This document shows positions 7,432 through 14,681 of a stretch of DNA of 15,458 nt, in pieces. Each line of letters begins with the position of its first letter. The stretch's first letter is position 1. Both the position numbers and the translations under genes were made by a program. The notes beneath the pieces were generated by a model. The model saw only the letters and a list, made by a program, of their open reading frames with translations, made no database searches and was not told where the DNA came from. This DNA comes from Pseudomonadota bacterium (GTDB lineage Bacteria > SAR324 > XYD2-FULL-50-16 > JAHJRI01): positions 1-15,458 of the forward strand of contig JAKSDL010000538.1 of the NCBI GenBank assembly GCA_022360105.1, in the 5' to 3' direction.

Positions 7432-7911
7432 TTACTTTTCCGGCCATTCAATTCTAAACTCATCGATTAACCCTTCCAGGTTGATTACCATGATGTTTTT
7501 TCGCTTGTAACGTTTTACAAAATGGAAGGCTGCCTTAGGCAGGTTGATAGGAAAGTTTTTGACCAAATCTGTCGAAAGCACCTTGGGACCGATCCTGCCA
7601 TTGATAATCCGTGTGTAAAAATCATTCATAATCAATCCCACTGATATGTTTTTGTTAAGCTTTTTTAAAAAAACAATACTGGATTGGCTGAATTTAACAT
7701 CCTTGAATCCAAACAGCATGGCTGGGTGCACAAAGTATCCTTTCGGCTTTCCTTGCTTACCTTCAAACTTCCATAATAACTGTTCTTTATTCGAAGGCGA
7801 TATCCACAGTTTGTTGAGTGGAAAGTAACTGTCAAAATCTGAGTTTCTAATGCCAAATAGATGTGTCTGTTCTTTGAATACGAACAGTCCATCGGATTTA
7901 ATTTGTTTCAT
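7432..7911 (-). CDS. Hypothetical protein
   Basis: I do not recognise this 159-residue basic, aromatic-rich protein. It has no signal peptide, no membrane span and no known catalytic motif. It is rich in Phe, Lys, Ile and Asn, and reads as an alpha/beta domain with hydrophobic strands such as ISVGLIMND and KNIMVINLEGLID. The frame is open throughout, while the overlapping frames (plus-strand 7646-7828, minus-strand 7665-7892) are shorter and poorer in protein character. The upstream sequence offers only a weak GAAG as ribosome binding site, so both the start and the coding status carry some doubt. It is convergent with cmk and faces away from the HEAT-dxs operon, so it stands alone. Confidence 0.55.
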   Translation of the reverse strand: MKQIKSDGLFVFKEQTHLFGIRNSDFDSYFPLNKLWISPSNKEQLLWKFEGKQGKPKGYFVHPAMLFGFKDVKFSQSSIVFLKKLNKNISVGLIMNDFYTRIINGRIGPKVLSTDLVKNFPINLPKAAFHFVKRYKRKNIMVINLEGLIDEFRIEWPEK

Positions 7912-7995
7912 AAGTATTGCTGAACTTCAAAAAATTTCCCATTTTTGGAGAGCTGAATCCTGCTTATGAGTAGGCTTCCGAGAGCAAGTCTATAC

Positions 7996-8024
7996 TTGAT
8001 CTATTGGATTTCAAACTGTATTAT
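7996..8024 (+). promoter_or_regulatory. Sigma-70-type promoter of the HEAT-dxs operon
   Basis: TTGATC (7996-8001, 4 of 6) and TATTAT (8019-8024, 5 of 6) are separated by exactly 17 bases. Transcription would begin near 8031, giving a leader of about 120 bases before the first gene. The leader holds a direct repeat of 12 bases with one mismatch (8066-8077 and 8085-8096). Confidence 0.5.
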
Positions 8025-8065
8025 CAGGTCTTTGTCGGATCATCATATATCCCGCAAAGCTGATC

Positions 8066-8096
8066 ATGCAAGAGCAGAAATCATATGCAACAGCAG
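8066..8096 (+). repeat. Short direct repeat in the HEAT-dxs leader
   Basis: ATGCAAGAGCAG (8066-8077) and ATGCAACAGCAG (8085-8096) match at 11 of 12 positions with a period of 19 bases. The pair sits between the putative promoter and the first start codon. It might be a protein-binding site or a chance duplication. Confidence 0.4.
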
Positions 8097-8153
8097 GCTT
8101 CTGGGCAAAGATGTCATGACTAACATGAATTGAGCATTGCAACAGGGGAGAAG

Positions 8154-8786
8154 ATGTTACAAAGTGAACAGATAGAATTGCTGGATCAACTGAGATTCGG
8201 TGAGCGTGCATCTGACAGAAACAAAGCGTTAAGAGAACTGAAACTGCATGAAGCAGAGGGTCTGATTGCGGAGGAGGATCTGTTGCGATTGTTGGATGAA
8301 AAAGACTTTGTGTTCAAAACTTATGCGATTGGCGCCATTGGACGTTTAAAGCTAGAGAGAGCAATCCCCAAACTCAGCAAAATATATAAAGAATCCAATG
8401 ATCCCATGATTCTCCCGGCATTATTGGAAACTTTTGTTGGTTTTGAATCAGATGCGTTTGTTGATTGTGTGGCAAAGAAGTTAAAAATGCTTTCAGACAG
8501 CAAAAATAAGACTGGAAATGGAAATCTTACCTTTCTACTAGAACAAATTGTGGTACCTTCGCTAAAATACTTACAGACTTCCGGTACAGCCAAAGTCGAA
8601 AAAACAGTCAACCGTTTTCTGGATGATCCTGATCCTACCATTCGCTGGCATGCATTGATGACATTTGACAAGCTGAATCTTAAGATATCTGATCAAAAGT
8701 TAAAGCAATACATAGATGAAGACTCATATGCTCTGGTCAGGGAGCAGGCATCTGTCATGTTAGAAAAAAGAAAGAAGCAGAAATGA
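8154..8786 (+). CDS. HEAT-repeat-like helical protein upstream of dxs
   Basis: The protein has 210 residues from the ATG at 8154. A TTG at 8130 would add eight, but AGGGGAG lies just before the ATG. The sequence is almost entirely amphipathic helices. Segments such as LLDEKDFVFKTYAIGAIGRL and FLDDPDPTIRWHALMTFDKL have the D.d..vR..A...l.kl pattern of HEAT or PBS-lyase-type repeats. I can defend about four repeats. It is cytoplasmic and has no catalytic motif, so a protein-binding scaffold is the likely role. Its TGA overlaps the dxs ATG by four bases (ATGA), which implies translational coupling. A link to DXS function is possible but not shown. The lysine-rich C-terminus (EKRKKQK) is unremarkable. 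Confidence 0.72.
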   Translation: MLQSEQIELLDQLRFGERASDRNKALRELKLHEAEGLIAEEDLLRLLDEKDFVFKTYAIGAIGRLKLERAIPKLSKIYKESNDPMILPALLETFVGFESDAFVDCVAKKLKMLSDSKNKTGNGNLTFLLEQIVVPSLKYLQTSGTAKVEKTVNRFLDDPDPTIRWHALMTFDKLNLKISDQKLKQYIDEDSYALVREQASVMLEKRKKQK

Positions 8787-10774
8787 AACTGGAAAGAAGT
8801 GGACTTTCTATCCCCAAAACAATTTCAAAAAAGACTAGCGATCAGGAAATTGCTCGCATGAAATTAAAAGCTGGAAAAAGCGCCAAAAAAAACATTCTGG
8901 ACAAAATCTCCGAAAGTAACGACGTTCAAGCTCTGACCATCGCTGAATTACAGCAACTTGCAGCAAATTGTCGAGAAGTAATCCTAAACTCTGTCAGTCA
9001 GACAGGCGGACATTTGGCTTCTTCATTAGGGGCTGTGGATCTGACTGTAGCATTGGCAAAAGTGTTCGATTTTGAAAAAGACAAGATAGTTTGGGATGTA
9101 GGACATCAAACATACACTTATAAAATACTCACCGGCCGCAAAGACCAAATGGAGGTTCTAGGAAAAAAAGGCGGCATATCCAAGTTTCTATCACGATTTG
9201 AATCGAAGTACGACCACTTTGGTGCCGGCCATGCTTCAACGTCTATTTCTGCAAGTCTTGGAATAGGTAAAGCCAGAACCCTAAACAAAGATGACTATAA
9301 GACGATTGCCGTAATAGGTGACGGCGCTATGACAGGCGGCTTAGCCTTTGAAGCTTTAAATCACGCCGGCCACCTGGATGAGGATTTAATCGTAATACTC
9401 AATGACAATGAAATGAGTATCGATGCAAATGTTGGTGCTCTTTCACGAACAATTCTCAATATCTCATCTTCAAAATCCTTTAATGTCCTGCGCGCGGAAA
9501 TCATTCGGCAGATAAGAGAGCATAAACTGCCGCTGGCGGTATCAAATACCCTTGATAAAGTGAACGATTCCATGATGGCTTTTTTTACAAAGGGCATCTG
9601 GTTTGAGAAGTTCAATTTTAGGTATTTTGGACAGGTTGACGGGCATAATATCAAAAACCTTGTTTCTTTTCTAAAACTTACAAAAGAACTCAGGGGGCCT
9701 ATCTTACTCCACATCAACACTCAGAAAGGAAAAGGATACTCACCTGCTGAATCCGATCCATCATCCTTTCACGGGGTTGGCAAGTTTGACGTACCAACGG
9801 GAAAATCCTTAAAAGCCTTATCAAAAGGAAAAAGCTATACCTCAATATGGAGTGATAGTTTCTTTAAGGTAATGGAAAGGGATGAAAAGGTTGTAGGTAT
9901 CAGCGCGGCCATGCTGAATAACACCGGGCTGGTTCCAATTCAAAAAAAATTCCCGGAACGGGTATTTGATGTTGGTATAGCGGAAGGTCATGCAGTGACT
10001 TTTGCAGGTGGGCTGGCGACCCAACAAATTAAGCCGTTTGTGGTCATCTATTCTACTTTTTTGCAGCGGGCTTTTGATCACATTGTTCACGATATTGCAA
10101 GACAGAACCTTCCGGTACGCTTTATTTTGGACAGGGGAGGATTTGTAGGACCTGATGGAGCAACGCATAACGGCGTGCTTGATTTAACCTATCTGCGGAT
10201 GATCCCGCAAATGGCGCTAATGGTGCCAAAAAACGGAAAAGAGCTCCAGGCCATGATTACCCTGGCGCATGAGTATAACGATGGACCTATTGCTCTTCGA
10301 TTCCCCAGGGGGTCAACAAAAGATTATGTTGATTTGTCCAAATCGGATGTCGATCCTATAGAATTCGGAAAAGGCGAACTAATTCAATCAGGCTCTGATA
10401 TCCTCCTGGTTGCTGTGGGCACTATGGTTGAAACCGCTATGGAAGTTGCCCGTGTATTAGCGGAGAAGGGGCTATCAGCTGGTGTCATAAATGCGAGATT
10501 TGTGAAACCGCTTGATAAGAATTTGATTCTCGAAGAAGCTGGCAAAGTGACATGTGTCGTAACCATCGAAGAAAATTCCAAAATTGGTGGGTTTGGAAGC
10601 GGTGTACTGGAACTGTTTGCCGAATTTGGAATTATGAAACCCACACTCCAGTTTGGCGTACCAGACTGGTTTATTCGGTTCGCTTCCAGGGAGGAACAAT
10701 TGCAGATGGCGGGGCTGGATGTAGAATCTATTTTGGATAAGCTACTGGAATTTTACGACGAAAAATCCCAATAG
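8783..10774 (+). CDS. dxs: 1-deoxy-D-xylulose-5-phosphate synthase
   Basis: DXS joins pyruvate and glyceraldehyde 3-phosphate using thiamine diphosphate, the first step of the non-mevalonate isoprenoid pathway, and also feeds thiamine and pyridoxal synthesis. Landmarks in the 663 residues: SQTGGHLASSLGAVDLTVAL (72-91), WDVGHQ (104-109), FGAGHASTSIS (146-156), the ThDP motif GDGAMTGG (179-186) to NDNEMS (207-212), the catalytic glutamate E401 in GIAEGHAVTF, STFLQRAFDH (424-433), DRGGFVGPDGATHNG (450-464) and ALRFPRG (504-510). The glutamine common after the catalytic glutamate is glycine (G402). About 35 residues precede the usual family start, rich in lysine and serine. An internal ATG (M26, 8858) could be the real start, but the four-base overlap with the upstream gene favours 8783. 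Two weak hairpins lie past the stop, without a T tract. Confidence 0.96.
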   Translation: MKLERSGLSIPKTISKKTSDQEIARMKLKAGKSAKKNILDKISESNDVQALTIAELQQLAANCREVILNSVSQTGGHLASSLGAVDLTVALAKVFDFEKDKIVWDVGHQTYTYKILTGRKDQMEVLGKKGGISKFLSRFESKYDHFGAGHASTSISASLGIGKARTLNKDDYKTIAVIGDGAMTGGLAFEALNHAGHLDEDLIVILNDNEMSIDANVGALSRTILNISSSKSFNVLRAEIIRQIREHKLPLAVSNTLDKVNDSMMAFFTKGIWFEKFNFRYFGQVDGHNIKNLVSFLKLTKELRGPILLHINTQKGKGYSPAESDPSSFHGVGKFDVPTGKSLKALSKGKSYTSIWSDSFFKVMERDEKVVGISAAMLNNTGLVPIQKKFPERVFDVGIAEGHAVTFAGGLATQQIKPFVVIYSTFLQRAFDHIVHDIARQNLPVRFILDRGGFVGPDGATHNGVLDLTYLRMIPQMALMVPKNGKELQAMITLAHEYNDGPIALRFPRGSTKDYVDLSKSDVDPIEFGKGELIQSGSDILLVAVGTMVETAMEVARVLAEKGLSAGVINARFVKPLDKNLILEEAGKVTCVVTIEENSKIGGFGSGVLELFAEFGIMKPTLQFGVPDWFIRFASREEQLQMAGLDVESILDKLLEFYDEKSQ

Positions 10775-10861
10775 TCCTGGGATGTCCGGACGTTTGCTGT
10801 TTACAATATTGTTGCATTCTCCTTTTTATCATTCTAGTTTCTCTCTTTAAAATACAGCACA

Positions 10862-12328
10862 CTAGTCCAAGTCTGGGGGAGTAAACCCTCCGATTTTTTC
10901 CTTCAGCACCATGGCAAAATGGATGCAGGTCATGTCTTCCAGGTAGTCACCGACAATTTGCATTCCGATAGGCAAACCATCATTTGAAATTCCAATCGGA
11001 ACAACAGTGGAGGGAAGATATACCGAATTTGTTAATCCCGGCCAACCCATTAAATTTGAATAAGGATAAGCTTTGTTATTGATTTGAATGGTTCTGTCAA
11101 ACCAAGGGCTATGATCGTGGGCTATGGCGTTTGTACAAACGGCAGGGCACAGCAATAGATCATACTCCTGGAAAAACTCACTCCATTTTTGTCTGAATAT
11201 TTGCCTTTCAGCATCTCTCATCAACCAGTCACGATGGCGTTGAATAGCACCTATCATCTGCTTGTTTTTATAACCTGAATTTGAATGATCCAATTCAGAT
11301 TCTTTTTCAATCCATTTTTTAAAAATCTTGTGAGGAGTTGCTTGTCCTAAAACAGCATTCAGCAGTGAAGAAAACAAATTAAAGCAGCGGTTGAAATCCA
11401 AATTCGGTTTGCTTTCCTCAACTATTACTCCCTCATTTGACAATTCATCGGCCACTCTGTGAATTGCATCCACAATGGATTTATCCACTGGGCATGCTTC
11501 GTCATCAGCCCAAATCCCGATTTTGAAGTCATTTAATTTATTTTTTTTGGATTCAGGTAAACTCAACTGCCAGGCTTTTCTGTCGTTTGCTTTTGGCTGG
11601 GCAATGATTTTCATTATTAGCTCAAGATCTTCAGGAGACCTGGCCAAAGGGCCGTTCGTAACAATATCCATATTGAAAGAGAAATCGCCGGCAAAAATCC
11701 CTGGTGCCGGTGGAACCATGCCTCTATCAGGAACGATTCCATAGGTGGGCTTATGTCCGTAGATTCCGCAAAAATGTGCTGGAATCCTGATGGACCCCCC
11801 AACATCGTTTCCAATATCCAAGACACTCAGCCCTGCAGCGACAGCCGCTGCAGCTCCGCCTGAAGAGCCTCCGGGTGTTTTAGATTGATCCCAGGGATTT
11901 GTTGTCTTGCCAAACAAATCGTTATAGGTCTGAAAATCATCGGCCAGTTTGGGTAAATTGGTTTTTCCAATGACAATGGCGCCTTCCTGCAGTAAAGCAT
12001 CTACCACATCCGCATTGCGATTAGGCATGTGTTGTTGAAAGTCTTTTGCTGCTGCCGTGCATGGCATTCCCATTACTTCCAGATTGTCTTTGATTGTCAC
12101 GGGTATACCGTGCAAAAGCCCAAGGTTTTCTTTACGATCACGTTGTTTATCTGCTTCCTTTGCCTTTATAAGAGCATTTTCGAAATCATTGGAGATGATG
12201 GCATTAAGACTTGGATTAATAGCACCTATTCTTTTTAAGGTGGACTCCATTAATGATTCGGCAGAAAGGTTTCCTTTTTTAATGGCTTTCACAAGTTCAG
12301 TTGCTGATTCGTCATGCCAATTTTTCAT
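10862..12328 (-). CDS. Amidase-signature-family amidase
   Basis: An amidase-signature hydrolase with the Ser-cisSer-Lys triad. Counted from the ATG at 12328 (488 residues), the triad is K80 (GIPVTIKDN), S155 (TPGGSSGG) and S179 (DVGGSIRIP). The 24-residue spacing between the serines matches fatty-acid amide hydrolase. Family members cleave amides ranging from Glu-tRNA (GatA) to fatty-acid amides and nylon oligomers. No gatB or gatC is present, and the sequence from FCGIYGHKPTYG onward reads like the general amidase group, so the substrate is unknown. The frame is open to a TTG at 12400, but I place the start at 12328: AGGA lies seven bases upstream, the protein then begins in family style (helix with ATELVKAIKKG), and the extra region overlaps a good promoter. 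There is no signal peptide. It diverges from cysM. Confidence 0.88.
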   Translation of the reverse strand: MKNWHDESATELVKAIKKGNLSAESLMESTLKRIGAINPSLNAIISNDFENALIKAKEADKQRDRKENLGLLHGIPVTIKDNLEVMGMPCTAAAKDFQQHMPNRNADVVDALLQEGAIVIGKTNLPKLADDFQTYNDLFGKTTNPWDQSKTPGGSSGGAAAAVAAGLSVLDIGNDVGGSIRIPAHFCGIYGHKPTYGIVPDRGMVPPAPGIFAGDFSFNMDIVTNGPLARSPEDLELIMKIIAQPKANDRKAWQLSLPESKKNKLNDFKIGIWADDEACPVDKSIVDAIHRVADELSNEGVIVEESKPNLDFNRCFNLFSSLLNAVLGQATPHKIFKKWIEKESELDHSNSGYKNKQMIGAIQRHRDWLMRDAERQIFRQKWSEFFQEYDLLLCPAVCTNAIAHDHSPWFDRTIQINNKAYPYSNLMGWPGLTNSVYLPSTVVPIGISNDGLPIGMQIVGDYLEDMTCIHFAMVLKEKIGGFTPPDLD

Positions 12329-12370
12329 CTTTTTTTCCTGGATGCCAACTATTGTGTTTATGGAAGCAGT

Positions 12371-12428
12371 ATTAAAGGGAGAGAGAAGTTGTACAGTCAA
12401 TTTAGGTACATACGTCGGCGACTGTCAA
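12371..12428 (-). promoter_or_regulatory. Overlapping tandem promoters of the amidase gene
   Basis: Read on the minus strand, the distal promoter has a perfect TTGACA (12428-12423), an 18-base spacer and TAAATT (12404-12399). The proximal one has TTGACT (12400-12395), 18 bases and TTTAAT (12376-12371), each box 5 of 6. The distal -10 overlaps the proximal -35. The proximal start would be near 12364, giving a leader of about 36 bases before the ATG at 12328. Confidence 0.45.
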
Positions 12429-12461
12429 GTTACATTCTTCGATTGAGAATTTATCAACTGG

Positions 12462-12490
12462 ATCAATTCCGCACTTAGATTGGAATTGAT
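12462..12490. promoter_or_regulatory. Perfect 9-bp inverted repeat between divergent amidase and cysM genes
   Basis: ATCAATTCC (12462-12470) and GGAATTGAT (12482-12490) are perfect inverted copies with an 11-base spacer, so half-site centres are 20 bases (about two helical turns) apart. That geometry suits a dimeric regulator. It lies between the amidase -35 (12423) and a possible cysM promoter (TTGATA 12486-12491, 15 bases, TATAGT 12507-12512). It could also be only an RNA hairpin. Confidence 0.4.
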
Positions 12491-12545
12491 AACGGATAGT
12501 CGTTTTTATAGTATCGTAGTCTCACATATTTATTATTGTTATCGA

Positions 12546-12600
12546 ATCTGTGTTGGTTGATTGCCCTGTTTCTTAATCAAGTCACCAAACCAACGCAGAT
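12546..12600 (+). promoter_or_regulatory. Long hairpin in the cysM leader
   Basis: ATCTGTGTTGGTT (12546-12558) pairs with AACCAACGCAGAT (12588-12600) over 13 bp, with one U-G wobble (12551 with 12595). An inner GATT/AATC helix (12559-12562 with 12575-12578) can stack on it. The wobble favours plus-strand RNA, so this belongs to the cysM transcript, ending 144 bases before the start codon. No T tract follows. It does not match a riboswitch class I can recall. Confidence 0.5.
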
Positions 12601-12744
12601 GTTTCCAAAACTTGTCTTGCTCACCTGACAAACACTGATTGGAACCGTTTACGAATATATAAAAAAAACAGATCTAGCGAGGAGTTTCAGTTCAAATCGT
12701 TTATCTGTAATCATTCAACAACCCTTCTTGTAAAAGGAACAAAA

Positions 12745-13662
12745 ATGAGCATCATCGATGTCATCGGAAACACACCGACAGTTGAAATTCGCAAAATCTG
12801 GGATTCAGACAAAACTGGCGTGAGAATATTAGGTAAACTGGAAGGTACAAATCCTGGCGGTTCCATTAAAGATAGATCGGCTTACTATATGCTGAAAGAG
12901 GGGATGGAATCCGGAGGTTTAACTGAGGGGAAAGTAATACTTGAGCCGACCTCGGGAAACACGGGAATTGGAATGGCAATGATCGCTTCGGCTCTCGGGT
13001 TCCGCATTAAATTGATCATGCCCGCATGTGTCAGCGTGGAAAGGCGTTCTATTTTGATCGCCCTGGGAGCGGAACTGGAACTAACCCCGGGCTGCGATAA
13101 AACTGACGGTGCCATAAAAAGAGCTCATAGCATAATTGGAAAGCAAGGCGACATTTACTATATGCCTGATCAGTTTTCAAACCCGGCTAACTGGAAAGCG
13201 CATTATCAAACCACCGGGCCTGAAATCTTAAAAGATACTGACGGTCAGGTTAACGCCATTGTTGCCGGTATGGGCACAACCGGAACCTTGATGGGGATTT
13301 CGAGATATTGCAGGGATAACAAGCTTGGAGTCAGTGTGGTTGGTATAGAACCTTCCATGAACCATCGAGTGCAGGGGCTCAAAAACATGGAAGAAGCCAT
13401 TGTTCCGAAAATATACGAACCTGGTTTATTGGACCAAAAGGTCGATTGCTCGGATGATGCAGCCTTTGATACAGTTCGGGATTTGGCCTTGCAAGAGGGA
13501 TTGTTTTGTGGAATTAGCAGTGGCGCCGCCATGTGGGGTGCCATGGAAATAGCAAAAGATCTACCCAGGGGATCAACAGTGGTTGCTATATTCCCTGACC
13601 GCGGGGATCGGTATCTCTCTACAGAAGTCTACCGATCCGTTTGCGCCGAATGCCCACCGTAA
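12745..13662 (+). CDS. cysM: Cysteine synthase, CysM-like
   Basis: A PLP-dependent beta-substituting enzyme that makes cysteine from an activated serine and a sulfur donor. In 305 residues: K42 in GGSIKDRSA is the PLP lysine, PTSGNTGIGMAMI (68-80) binds the substrate carboxylate, GMGTTGT (175-181) holds the PLP phosphate, and FCGISSGAA (254-262) holds the pyridine-side serine. FPDRGDRYLST (283-293) is the CysM-type ending, as is FCGISSG. The active-site loop near 203-213 reads PSMNHRVQGLK, unlike E. coli CysM, so whether it uses O-acetylserine with sulfide or thiosulfate, or O-phosphoserine, is open. The C-terminus stops 12 residues after YLST, with two cysteines (SVCAECPP). AAGGA lies six bases after-spaced before the ATG. 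The gene follows a structured leader and has a likely terminator 15 bases past its stop. CysK and cystathionine beta-synthase-like enzymes are the alternatives. Confidence 0.88.
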   Translation: MSIIDVIGNTPTVEIRKIWDSDKTGVRILGKLEGTNPGGSIKDRSAYYMLKEGMESGGLTEGKVILEPTSGNTGIGMAMIASALGFRIKLIMPACVSVERRSILIALGAELELTPGCDKTDGAIKRAHSIIGKQGDIYYMPDQFSNPANWKAHYQTTGPEILKDTDGQVNAIVAGMGTTGTLMGISRYCRDNKLGVSVVGIEPSMNHRVQGLKNMEEAIVPKIYEPGLLDQKVDCSDDAAFDTVRDLALQEGLFCGISSGAAMWGAMEIAKDLPRGSTVVAIFPDRGDRYLSTEVYRSVCAECPP

Positions 13663-13673
13663 GATAAATGCTG

Positions 13674-14543
13674 TTATAAAGCCCGGTACATTTCGGGTTT
13701 TAAAGGAATTTTGCCATCCAATGCCTGTTCGATCAATCGGATTGTTTCTTCTTTTTCCTTTGGGAGACGGGCTTTGATTGGCAGATAGTTGGAAGCGTGA
13801 TTAGCGAAAAACAACCCACGGGAAAGATCGGTGTGAGCAATCATTGTGCCTAACTCTACAAGCATCCCTTTGGCGTCTGTCAGTTCAAATTTACCGGCTC
13901 GCCAGTCATCATATAACGGTGTATTTGGTGTCAGCATAAGACTTAAAGCACCAACATATTCAGGATCGATAGCAGAAAGTACTCTACCGGTTTCCCTGGC
14001 GTGAATAAATGAACGTTCCGGTCCTGCCAGTCCAAGTAGTACTGTTATTGAAAGTTTAATTCCAGCTTCTTTGACCTTTCTGCCTTGCTCAATCATATCA
14101 TTTGCATTTCCCTTTTTTTGAACATTGGCCAAGGTTTCATCATCTCCGGATTCCAGGCCCATGTAGACAATACCAAGGCCTAACTCTTTCATTTCTTTCA
14201 ATTCTTCCAATGTTTTTCGCTTTAAGCTTTTCGCATTGGCATAGGTTCCCACTCGATTCACCCAGGGCAACTGGGTTTTGATTTCTTTGAGTAAACCGGG
14301 AAGTTTTTTCTGAGAGATGATCATGGCGTCACCATCGCACAAAAACAGCCGTTTTTGCTGCTGACAGTGTTGTGAAGCAAACTTGATGTCCTCCATGATG
14401 ATATCCATGGGTTTGATTTTGAATCGTTCGCCTTTGTAAGCCCCGCAAAATGTGCATTTGTTGTGGGAACATCCAACCGTGACTTGCAAAAGAATACTGT
14501 TCGCCTCACTGGGGGGGCGGATCATATTGCCTTCGTAGTGCAT
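13674..14543 (-). CDS. Radical SAM protein with CX4CX2C cluster motif
   Basis: Radical SAM enzymes bind a [4Fe-4S] cluster and cleave S-adenosylmethionine to make a radical. Counted from the ATG at 14543 (289 residues), the cluster cysteines are C25, C30 and C33 in GCSHNKCTFCGAY, a CX4CX2C spacing and not the usual CX3CX2C. FLCDGDAMI supplies the SAM-binding GD element. TYANAKSL and VYMGLESGDDETL are later barrel strands, with LSITVLLGLAG near the domain end. No cobalamin-binding or SPASM cluster domain is visible, so this is a minimal barrel with a short C-terminal extension. The start at 14543 is preferred because GGAG lies six bases upstream and abuts the alternative ATG at 14549. The protein then begins MHYEG..IRPPSEA, which I recall as the family opening. 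The reaction is unknown. It lies 129 bases downstream of rsmE on the same strand. Confidence 0.85.
   Translation of the reverse strand: MHYEGNMIRPPSEANSILLQVTVGCSHNKCTFCGAYKGERFKIKPMDIIMEDIKFASQHCQQQKRLFLCDGDAMIISQKKLPGLLKEIKTQLPWVNRVGTYANAKSLKRKTLEELKEMKELGLGIVYMGLESGDDETLANVQKKGNANDMIEQGRKVKEAGIKLSITVLLGLAGPERSFIHARETGRVLSAIDPEYVGALSLMLTPNTPLYDDWRAGKFELTDAKGMLVELGTMIAHTDLSRGLFFANHASNYLPIKARLPKEKEETIRLIEQALDGKIPLKPEMYRAL
13678..13701 (+). terminator. Probable cysM terminator inside the 3' end of the radical SAM gene
   Basis: AAAGCCCG (13678-13685) pairs with CGGGTTTT (13694-13701) as an 8-bp stem with one G-U wobble and an 8-base loop. It starts 15 bases after the cysM stop. The wobble favours plus-strand RNA. 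The T run is within the stem, so it ends as CGGGTTTTAAAGG. The same bases encode the last codons of the opposite-strand gene. Confidence 0.5.
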
Positions 14544-14659
14544 GACCATCTCCGTATCTTATTAATATGCTATATGTATGATCGATTTTATCGGTAACTG
14601 AAAACTTTAGCAACGGCTGGGATCAACCACTATTGTGGATTGGATCATGAAAAATCACC

Positions 14660-14681
14660 TCAACCTGGTATTTCAGGTTGA
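14660..14681 (-). terminator. Hairpin across the rsmE stop codon, possible terminator
   Basis: TCAACCTG (14660-14667) and CAGGTTGA (14674-14681) form a perfect 8-bp stem with a six-base loop. Read on the minus strand it is followed, about five bases later, by TTTTT. The distance weakens the terminator reading, and it overlaps the rsmE stop (14673-14675). It may reduce read-through into the radical SAM gene. Confidence 0.35.

Noticed and set aside
10765..10812. dxs terminator (hairpin 10765-10783 and palindromes GTCCGGAC, ACAATATTGT)
   Set aside because: The stem is six base pairs, overlaps the stop codon and has no T tract after it.
12057..12446. 129-codon plus-strand open frame
   Set aside because: It lies antisense to the amidase coding region and its promoter, and reads as a low-complexity hydrophobic shadow.
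12501..12744. T-box or SAM riboswitch before cysM
   Set aside because: I could not find a T-box antiterminator sequence or the SAM-I core. The observed pairing fits no class I can recall.
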